DNA from: Methanobacteriota archaeon
GTDB lineage: Archaea > Thermoplasmatota > Thermoplasmata > RBG-16-68-12
DNA: 7,045 nt
Assembly: GCA_005879015.1 (NCBI GenBank)
Contig: VBMC01000109.1
Span: forward strand, 1-7,045
Direction: 5' to 3'
Every line of letters starts with the position of its first letter. Positions within the stretch are counted from its first letter, which is position 1. The position numbers and the translations under genes were made by a program. The notes under the pieces were generated by a model that had not been told where the DNA came from, made no database searches, and saw nothing but the letters and a program-made list of their open reading frames with translations. Positions 1 to 4,635 of this stretch are shown here, one piece after another.

Positions 1-90
1 GATTCGTGGAGACCGCGTGAGATTGGATGTCTCGTCCTTGGACTCGACTCCTACGACCAAGACGTGGACTTCCCTTGGCGCACGAAATTG
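1..90. other. Left-edge stretch with no assignable gene
   Basis: This short stretch lies downstream of the leftward DUF885 gene. No complete gene, hairpin or T-run terminator is visible. In plus frame 2 the first residues read RGDRVRLDVSS, which recalls the C-terminal strand of CocE/NonD-type hydrolases (typically GHRIRLEVSS). The expected continuation (a Phe-Pro-x-Phe/Tyr-Asp-x-Asn run and then an N-T-x-H strand) does not follow in any frame. It could be the eroded end of a gene entering from the left, or chance. Confidence 0.3.
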
Positions 91-1740
91 TCAGAGGGCC
101 GGTCCAGCGTTCCGGCCCAACAAATGTTCGCGGGCGAGACCGAGGGGCGGCGCCCCAAGGGCAAGGAACGCATCGTGGAATTCCTTCAATCCTGCCTTCG
201 GATGCTGTTTCTCCCAATCGGCTCGTAGTTTCTGGATCATCAGCTTTCCCAGCGTGTAGTTCAGGTATCCAGGGTCCCACGTGCCGCGTTTCGCCTCCCG
301 CTCCGCGGGGAGCCGGTCGAGGTACGCGTTCTCCATGAAGAACCGAGTCGCGTCCTCCCAGGACCACCCGGCGGTGTGCATGCCGATCGAGGCGAGGTAG
401 CGGCAATCCCGCAGGAGGGCGTCCTGCAACATCGCGAGCTTGAGTCGCCGGTCGCCAAAGCCTTGCTCGACCATCATCGCCTCGCAGTAATGGGCCCAAC
501 CTTCCGTGAACGCGTACGAGTAATAGCTCTTCAAGACGGTCGACGCGACCCGCATGCGGTGGAGGAAGTGCACGTAGTGGCCGGGATAGCACTCGTGGAC
601 CGAGATGTTCCGAAGGGTCGTATAATTCAGATGTCGGAGCCATTCCTCTTTCTTCTCGGACGTCCAGGATTCCTCGGTCGGCGTCACGTAGTAGTAGGCG
701 TCCTTCGCGATCTTCTCGAAACTACCGGGCGGATTTATCGCCGCGGTGGCGAAGCGATAGAACCGAGGGGTCTCGATTACCTTCGCCCGCTCCTCGGAGG
801 GGACCGTCACGATGTCGTGCTCGATCACGTATTGGCGGATCTCCTCGAGCATCCCTCGGGTATCCTCGATCAGATTCTCCTCCGTCGGATGGTCCCGTTC
901 CATGTCTTCGAGGACTTCCTTGGCCTTCTTGGACGAATCGATTTGCTTCGCCGTTTCCCGGAAGGCGGTCTGATTCGCTTTCATGTCCGCGCGGCCGACT
1001 TCTGAGAGGCGCTCCAGCGGAATACGGGCGAGATGTTCCGCGAAGATCATCCGTTCGTATTTGCGTCGGCCGAGCGCGAACTCCCTCTTGATGCGAGGCT
1101 TGTAGTCCGTCGTAAGCTCGTGCACGAGGTCCTTCAGTTCCGACTTGGCTGTCTCGTTCGTCCTCTCCACAAGAGCACGAACAACGGGGGATGCGTCCGC
1201 CAGGTGGTCCGGAAGTTCCCGCGAATACGCGTCGAGGATACCCGCCGCGGCCATCTCCGCCATCTCATAACAGGTGTCCGCGAGGCGCCGGTCGATCGTC
1301 CCTCGGAGAACCCTCAGAAAGCCCGGGATCTGCGATTGGAGTTTCCCCACGGCCCGGAGGCGCCGGTCGAGGGGCGCGTACTTCCGTAAGAGGTAGTTCA
1401 CGATGCTCAAACGGTACAGGAAATAGAACGGAAACGCCCGGGGCAAGCGCTGATCGTCTATCTCGGAGAGTTCGGAGAGCAGCAAGCCGCGAAGCACGCC
1501 CAATTCGAGGCGGCCAGCGCGGGAGAGGCCGTCCGTCTGCGCGATCCGGTCGAGGGCCTTCAGGTCTCTCCGCGCCCGAGACGTGTACCGGCTGAGCGCG
1601 GCCCCCGAGTAGTCAGGAAGGATCCCGTCGAAGCTATGAAGGCCGGAGGCCGCCGAACCGGTCGGATCGAAGGACCGGTGGTCTTCGATGATGCGTTTCG
1701 CCACCGCTCGAAAGCTCGACCGGCTCTTCCCGCGGGCCAT
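91..1740 (-). CDS. DUF885 family protein, putative zinc metallopeptidase
   Basis: A 549-residue protein of the DUF885 family (PF05960), whose members are usually 550-600 residues and are treated as putative metal-dependent carboxypeptidase-like hydrolases. The metal site is visible: HECYPGH at residues 382-388 (family pattern HExxPGH) and EGWAHYCE at 413-420, where the Glu and His follow the usual EGWAxYxE pattern. Near the C-terminus, PGYLNYTLGKLMI (about 490-502) matches the family's conserved PGQxLxYxxGxxxI element. The rest is largely helical and charged. No signal peptide or membrane segment is seen, so it is probably cytoplasmic. The family motif usually ends HH; here the second His is Tyr389. 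The ATG at 1740 is preceded by a purine-rich GGAAGGG and, 34 bases further up, by a TATA-like box. The divergent neighbour is also a peptidase-type hydrolase, which suggests peptide catabolism. The substrate is unknown. Confidence 0.9.
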   Translation of the reverse strand: MARGKSRSSFRAVAKRIIEDHRSFDPTGSAASGLHSFDGILPDYSGAALSRYTSRARRDLKALDRIAQTDGLSRAGRLELGVLRGLLLSELSEIDDQRLPRAFPFYFLYRLSIVNYLLRKYAPLDRRLRAVGKLQSQIPGFLRVLRGTIDRRLADTCYEMAEMAAAGILDAYSRELPDHLADASPVVRALVERTNETAKSELKDLVHELTTDYKPRIKREFALGRRKYERMIFAEHLARIPLERLSEVGRADMKANQTAFRETAKQIDSSKKAKEVLEDMERDHPTEENLIEDTRGMLEEIRQYVIEHDIVTVPSEERAKVIETPRFYRFATAAINPPGSFEKIAKDAYYYVTPTEESWTSEKKEEWLRHLNYTTLRNISVHECYPGHYVHFLHRMRVASTVLKSYYSYAFTEGWAHYCEAMMVEQGFGDRRLKLAMLQDALLRDCRYLASIGMHTAGWSWEDATRFFMENAYLDRLPAEREAKRGTWDPGYLNYTLGKLMIQKLRADWEKQHPKAGLKEFHDAFLALGAPPLGLAREHLLGRNAGPAL

Positions 1741-1774
1741 GGTCCCTTCCCGTGCGGGGAACGGGCGCCTGGCG

Positions 1775-1787
1775 AAAAGGATTGTCC
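1775..1787 (-). promoter_or_regulatory. TATA-like box for the DUF885 gene
   Basis: Read on the minus strand this is GGACAATCCTTTT, ending 34 bases before the ATG at 1740. The same 13-mer occurs at 4595-4607, in the same orientation relative to the gene at 4636 and at a similar distance (28 bases). An archaeal TATA/BRE at this place would put transcription start about 10 bases before the ATG. The recurrence and spacing are seen; promoter function is inferred. Confidence 0.5.
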
Positions 1788-1855
1788 TCGGACTCGGTCA
1801 CGAGGCCGGGGCAGTATCCAGAATCCTCGTTCACCCGGAGGCGTTGCCGTCCATC

Positions 1856-2530
1856 ATGGAACGCATCGAAGCAGACCTCTTGATCCCGGGCCGGGGGGAG
1901 CCGATCCGGAACGGTTGCGTGGTCCTCGACGGTTCCACGATCGCCTTCGCGGGACCTATTGAGGGAGCCCCGAAGGCGCCCGCCGGGACTCGCGTACATC
2001 ATGTCCCGGTCGTCATGCCGGGCCTGTGGGACTGCCATGGTCACTTCATGGGAATCCGGGCGACGAACGTCGAGGACATCGCGAAGACCTCCCTCCCGGT
2101 CCTGACCGCACGGAGCGTCGCCGATGCAAACCGCGCTCTGATTGCGGGTTTCACGAGCGTCCGGGACCTCGTCGGCCTCGGGATTCATCTCGCACGCGTC
2201 GTCGACGAGGGAACTATTCCGGGACCTCACATCTACGGCGGCGGTGCCATGCTGAGTCCGACGGCCGGTCACGGGGACCTTCACATGTTCCCGACGTCCT
2301 ACATCCACGCCCTGGGCGCTGCCGGTTACTTCTTCCAACTGTGCGACGGCATCTCGGAATGCCTCCGTGGCGTGCGCAATCAGTTGCGGCTGGGGGCGAG
2401 GGTGATCAAGGTGTGCGCCTCCGGTGGAGTGATGAGTGAAATGGACCATCCGGTATGGCCGCCCTCCGCGCCGGCTGCGGCACGATTGAGCACGGATCGT
2501 ATCTGGACGAAGAGGCCGTGGACCTCATGA
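1856..2530 (+). CDS. Amidohydrolase N-terminal fragment
   Basis: This frame codes the beta-sandwich start and the first half of the barrel: PGLWDCHGHF at residues 55-64, the AGFTSVRDL strand at 97-105, GPHIYGGGAMLSPTAGHGD at 123-141 and IKVCASGG at 184-191. After V200 it runs through 24 unrelated residues (from WPPSAPAAAR) to a stop at 2528-2530. That tail is the out-of-frame reading of the C-terminal half, which marks the break. If translated, the product would be a truncated, inactive half-barrel. A weak AGAATCCTCGTT box at 1820-1831 lies 24 bases ahead of the ATG, and a GGAGG (1837-1841) is rather far from it (14 bases). Confidence 0.7.
   Translation: MERIEADLLIPGRGEPIRNGCVVLDGSTIAFAGPIEGAPKAPAGTRVHHVPVVMPGLWDCHGHFMGIRATNVEDIAKTSLPVLTARSVADANRALIAGFTSVRDLVGLGIHLARVVDEGTIPGPHIYGGGAMLSPTAGHGDLHMFPTSYIHALGAAGYFFQLCDGISECLRGVRNQLRLGARVIKVCASGGVMSEMDHPVWPPSAPAAARLSTDRIWTKRPWTS
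2447..2457 (+). other. Deletion junction in the amidohydrolase
   Basis: The sequence CATCCGGTATG joins codons for D-H-P-V in one frame directly to M-A-A-L in another. Relatives have about 33 residues between these points, so roughly 100 bases (not a multiple of three) are missing. There is no inserted sequence, target duplication or IS end at the junction, which points to a plain deletion or an assembly join. Confidence 0.75.
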
Positions 2531-3003
2531 TCCAAAGGAAGGCGATCCTGGTCCCGACGCGGTACATCCTGGAGCGGTTGATCGCCCACGGTCCGAAGAT
2601 GAGCATCCCGGACTATGCATACCGGAAGGTCGTCGCCATCGGGGACCAGCACAAGCGGTCGCTCCAGCTCGCGATCCGGAAGGGGGTGCGTATCGCCCTC
2701 GGGACGGACATCTGGAGCACGGGCGAGGGGACGATCGCCCCGTGGGGTCAGAACGCGCAGGAACTGGTCCATCTGGTGGACGCCGGGATGACACCGTTGC
2801 AGGCGATCGAGGCCGCGACGGCGAACGCCCCGATGACCTTGGGGCCCCAAGCACCGAAGTCGGGGCAGCTCAAAGCCGGCTACGACGCGGATGTCCTCGC
2901 GGTCCGCAAGGATCCGCTGGGCCAGATCGCGGTCCTCACTTCGCCGGAAAACCTGATCACCGTATGGAAGTCAGGCCAAGCGATCGATCGCTCGACCCGC
3001 TAA
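2455..3003 (+). CDS. Amidohydrolase C-terminal fragment
   Basis: A 182-residue frame begins abruptly with MAALRAGCGTIEHGSYLDEE. This is the middle of an amidohydrolase barrel, not a natural N-terminus. It carries the strand-6 metal ligand His13 (IEHG), the strand-8 catalytic Asp85 (LGTDIW) and the closing ending LKAGYDADVLAVRKDP typical of the family's C-terminal beta-sandwich. The ATG at 2455 corresponds to an internal Met or Ile of relatives (xIMAALxAG) and has no ribosome binding site, so independent translation is unlikely. The TAA at 3001-3003 shares bases with the stop of the convergent DsbA-like gene. Confidence 0.7.
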   Translation: MAALRAGCGTIEHGSYLDEEAVDLMIQRKAILVPTRYILERLIAHGPKMSIPDYAYRKVVAIGDQHKRSLQLAIRKGVRIALGTDIWSTGEGTIAPWGQNAQELVHLVDAGMTPLQAIEAATANAPMTLGPQAPKSGQLKAGYDADVLAVRKDPLGQIAVLTSPENLITVWKSGQAIDRSTR

Positions 3004-3866
3004 GGTGGAACCGGGAGGTAGGGGACTCGTTCCCACACGAGTCCGTCTCCGACGACTCGGCGGTTCAATTTCCCATTTCCCTCGAGTTCCTCGAGGAGCA
3101 GTTCGGCGTCATCATCGGTGACGCCCAGGACCGCGGCGATTTCTCGGGTCGCCCAGTGTTTCGACCGACCCAGCAACTGCACGACGGATTGCTCCGTGGG
3201 CTTGACGACCTTTCCTTGGAGGTCCGGATCGACCTGCCGTAGCACGTCCTCGAACACCTCCCAAGGCTGCCATCCGTTCAGCCGCGCCGACGCCTCACCC
3301 CGACCGATCGTGAAGGTCGGGAATCCGCGGACCTCGAGGCGTTCGCATTCCTCGCGATCCCGTTGGAACGCCTGCTCTGCGCTGCCGTCTTCGAGCGCTT
3401 TGCTGAAGGCATCCACATCGAGACCGGTCTCTCGCGCGACGTCGGTCTGGACCTCGACGCGGTGGATGGGCCGGGCGTCGAGACACCACGCTTCGCGAAG
3501 GGCCCTCAAGTACTGCCGATCGGCGGGGGCGCCCTGGAGGGACGCCGCCTTCGCCGCGATGCACGCAGGCCACGTGGAGTTGAAATCGTCCACGCCCTTG
3601 ATCATCCGTTTCGAATCCATTGGCATCCGATGTTGGGTGGACACGGCTTCGAAGAACGCCAGGACGGAATCCGTCCACCGCCCTCCAGACATACGCGCCC
3701 ACTGCTCTCGCATCGGACCGAAGTCTTCGAAAAGACCGCCTTGCCGGATCTCCAGTTCGACGGCGTCTCCGTAGACGATTTCCAGCCGCCGGATCGTAGG
3801 CTCGCATCCCCAGCACCAAATGTTGTGCGGGTCGGTATACCAGACGACGTGCAGCGGGGCGGACAT
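3000..3866 (-). CDS. DsbA/FrnE-like thioredoxin-fold protein with a C-terminal winged-helix-like domain
   Basis: A 288-residue protein. Residues 1-210 look like the DsbA/FrnE family (thioredoxin fold with helical insertion): VVWYTDPHNIWCWGCEP at 7-23 is the active-site segment, and RGFPTFTIG at 180-188 is the cis-proline strand (Pro183). Relatives typically read DPxCxWCWG; here the first Cys position is Asn15, the second is Cys18, and an extra Cys21 creates CWGC at 18-21, so redox chemistry may be altered or lost. There is no signal peptide, so it should act in the cytoplasm as an oxidoreductase, isomerase or binding adaptor. Residues about 224-280 (TEQSVVQLLGRSKHWATREI onward) are not part of that fold and resemble a winged helix-turn-helix with a Trp near its end. 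Family members without it are about 210-220 residues. The ATG at 3866 lies 32 bases after a TATA-like box. The tail overlaps the convergent amidohydrolase stop. Confidence 0.8.
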   Translation of the reverse strand: MSAPLHVVWYTDPHNIWCWGCEPTIRRLEIVYGDAVELEIRQGGLFEDFGPMREQWARMSGGRWTDSVLAFFEAVSTQHRMPMDSKRMIKGVDDFNSTWPACIAAKAASLQGAPADRQYLRALREAWCLDARPIHRVEVQTDVARETGLDVDAFSKALEDGSAEQAFQRDREECERLEVRGFPTFTIGRGEASARLNGWQPWEVFEDVLRQVDPDLQGKVVKPTEQSVVQLLGRSKHWATREIAAVLGVTDDDAELLLEELEGNGKLNRRVVGDGLVWERVPYLPVPP

Positions 3867-3867
3867 C

Positions 3868-3885
3868 GTGGGGCTCGGACCCCAC
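3868..3885. repeat. Perfect inverted repeat GTGGGG-N6-CCCCAC
   Basis: GTGGGG (3868-3873), a CTCGGA spacer and CCCCAC (3880-3885) lie immediately before the DsbA-like ATG and downstream of its TATA-like box, covering the expected transcription start near 3875. It could be a repressor operator or an RNA hairpin at the 5' end of the transcript. The repeat is seen; the function is inferred. Confidence 0.5.
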
Positions 3886-3898
3886 AGAGAGCGGTCGG

Positions 3899-3908
3899 TA
3901 TTATCCTT
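3899..3908 (-). promoter_or_regulatory. TATA-like box for the DsbA-like gene
   Basis: AAGGATAATA on the minus strand is one of the few A/T-rich spots in this GC-rich intergenic region. It ends 32 bases before the ATG at 3866, close to the 28- and 34-base spacings of the two genes with the GGACAATCCTTTT box. It implies a leader of only about 8 bases. Confidence 0.45.
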
Positions 3909-3940
3909 GTCGGGATTCAGACGTCCGGATGACAGGAAAC

Positions 3941-3950
3941 GATTTTATCA
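3941..3950 (+). promoter_or_regulatory. TATA-like box for the methyltransferase gene
   Basis: GATTTTATCA, preceded by the purine/A-rich GGAAAC (a plausible BRE), is the strongest archaeal TATA-like match in the divergent region. Transcription would begin near 3970, leaving a leader of about 24 bases before the GTG at 3994. Confidence 0.5.
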
Positions 3951-3959
3951 GTTCGCGCG

Positions 3960-3971
3960 GTCATGAATTCG
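3960..3971 (+). repeat. Direct repeat GTCATGAATTCG, copy 1
   Basis: This 12-base sequence recurs exactly at 4578-4589, so the two copies bracket the methyltransferase gene in its flanking intergenic regions. This copy lies just upstream of the expected transcription start of that gene. It contains two overlapping palindromes, TCATGA and GAATTC. Confidence 0.5.
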
Positions 3972-3982
3972 GAACCGCATTC

Positions 3983-3986
3983 GGAG
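3983..3986 (+). promoter_or_regulatory. Ribosome binding site deciding the GTG start
   Basis: GGAG sits 7 bases before the GTG at 3994. The frame is closed upstream by TGA at 3964-3966 and contains no ATG between that stop and 3994, so this site supports the GTG start. Confidence 0.5.
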
Positions 3987-3993
3987 ACGTGTC

Positions 3994-4557
3994 GTGCCCA
4001 TCTTCATTCGGATCGCCGAACGATTGAGTGTGCGGAAACGATCGGAGGACCTGCCAATCCTGCGTGCTTTGGTCGCGCCGTCGTCCACGATTCGTCTACT
4101 CGATATAGGAGGGGGTGCGGGGACGGCGACCGAACGATTCTCCGAAGGGTGTGGCGAGGTCATCGTCTTGGAACCGAACCGCAAGAAGCTCGTCGTGGGG
4201 CGGAGACGGCGACCCGCCCTTCGATTCCACGAGGGCCGCGGGGAATCGATTCCCTTTCCCGACGATTACCTCGACCGGGCTGTGGCGGTCGTGAGTCTTC
4301 ATCATGCAGACGACCAAGCCCAGGTCCTCCGCGAAATGCGACGGGTGCTGCGACGGTCAGGACGTCTCGTGCTGGCCGAACTGCCGCACTCTCGAGTGCC
4401 CGGCCTATTCGGGCGTTGGATCGGCGGGCACATGCATGGTCCTTCCCTGTCGTTCCTTGAGGCGCCAGAGCTCAAAGAGAAGGTGGAGGCCGCGGGATTC
4501 GTGGACGTGGCCATTCACCCGGGCGCGACGTGCTACTTTGTGACCGCGACCAAATAG
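3994..4557 (+). CDS. Class I SAM-dependent methyltransferase (Methyltransf_11 type)
   Basis: A compact 187-residue protein that should transfer a methyl group from S-adenosylmethionine to an unknown acceptor in the cytoplasm. Motif I is LLDIGGGAGT at residues 35-44 (SAM-binding glycine loop). The acidic residue ending strand 2 is Glu60 in VIVLEP. ESIPFPDDYLDRAVAVVSLH (84-103) is the motif II/strand-4 region typical of Methyltransf_11, and VLRRSGRLVLAELP (118-131) is the strand-5 region. The C-terminal part, with EAPELKEKVEAAGFVDV (156-172), fits the end of the fold. Family members are commonly 200-260 residues, so the N-terminal helix is short here. It starts with GTG behind a GGAG. It is followed by its own small hairpin and the next gene has a separate promoter, so it is probably a single-gene transcript. 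Nothing nearby indicates whether the acceptor is a lipid, quinone or small molecule. Confidence 0.85.
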   Translation: MPIFIRIAERLSVRKRSEDLPILRALVAPSSTIRLLDIGGGAGTATERFSEGCGEVIVLEPNRKKLVVGRRRRPALRFHEGRGESIPFPDDYLDRAVAVVSLHHADDQAQVLREMRRVLRRSGRLVLAELPHSRVPGLFGRWIGGHMHGPSLSFLEAPELKEKVEAAGFVDVAIHPGATCYFVTATK

Positions 4558-4564
4558 GTAGCAG

Positions 4565-4577
4565 GGGGTCGGTCCCC
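4565..4577 (+). terminator. Possible small hairpin after the methyltransferase
   Basis: GGGG (4565-4568), TCGGT and CCCC (4574-4577) can form a 4-base-pair GC hairpin 7 bases after the methyltransferase stop. No T-run follows, so termination here is weakly supported. It could instead be an operator element in the next promoter. Confidence 0.25.
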
Positions 4578-4589
4578 GTCATGAATTCG
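4578..4589 (+). repeat. Direct repeat GTCATGAATTCG, copy 2
   Basis: Exact second copy of the 12-mer at 3960-3971, here 5 bases upstream of the TATA-like box for the surface-protein gene. The position relative to the box differs from that of copy 1, so a shared regulatory role is only a possibility. Confidence 0.5.
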
Positions 4590-4594
4590 TCGCG

Positions 4595-4608
4595 GGACAA
4601 TCCTTTTA
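4595..4608 (+). promoter_or_regulatory. TATA-like box for the surface protein/ABC exporter operon
   Basis: GGACAATCCTTTTA shares 13 bases with the box of the DUF885 gene. It ends 28 bases before the ATG at 4636 and 13 bases before the alternative GTG at 4621. A TATA element about 26 bases before the transcription start would put the RNA 5' end near 4630, downstream of that GTG. This supports the ATG as the true start. Confidence 0.5.
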
Positions 4609-4635
4609 CCGTTCGACCTCGTGGCGAAGGACCGG

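Larger units (their letters stand above)
1856..3003 (+). pseudogene. Amidohydrolase (Xaa-Pro/Xaa-Arg dipeptidase-like), disrupted by an internal deletion with frame change
   Basis: Two reading frames together encode a TIM-barrel amidohydrolase of the imidazolonepropionase/Xaa-Pro dipeptidase-like group, metal-dependent hydrolases acting on N-acyl or dipeptide substrates. Residues 1-200 are in one frame (1856-2455) and the last 182 are in another (2455-3003). Metal-site elements present are DCHGHF with His61 and His63 (strand 1), Lys185 in IKVCASGG (strand 4), IEHG (strand 6) and GTD (strand 8). Missing is the segment of about 33 residues between GGVMSEMDHPV and MAALRAGC, which in relatives carries the strand-5 histidine (AHxx). 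The sum, 382 residues, is short of the family's usual 410 or so. The ATG at 1856 is chosen because MERIEADLLIPGRGEPI is the typical first strand; upstream ATGs overlap the divergent gene. As written the gene cannot make an active enzyme. It is either a recent pseudogene or an assembly error. Confidence 0.85.

Noticed and set aside
376..1005. 209-residue plus-strand open frame inside the DUF885 gene
   Set aside because: It is antisense to the metal-site region of a well-conserved protein and has no promoter or motif.
1634..2449. Long minus-strand open frame opposite the amidohydrolase
   Set aside because: It overlaps both the DUF885 start and the conserved amidohydrolase N-terminus, its composition is Arg/Asp/Gly-rich, and it shows no domain. 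It is a GC-driven antisense frame.
2400..2530. Programmed ribosomal frameshift in the amidohydrolase
   Set aside because: There is no slippery run or downstream structure at 2454, and about 33 conserved core residues are absent, so a frameshift would not restore an active enzyme.
3963..4460. Plus-strand frame starting at ATG 3963 that overlaps the methyltransferase
   Set aside because: The ATG is only 13 bases after the TATA-like box, and the product is Arg/Ser-rich. The GTG 3994 frame encodes all methyltransferase motifs.
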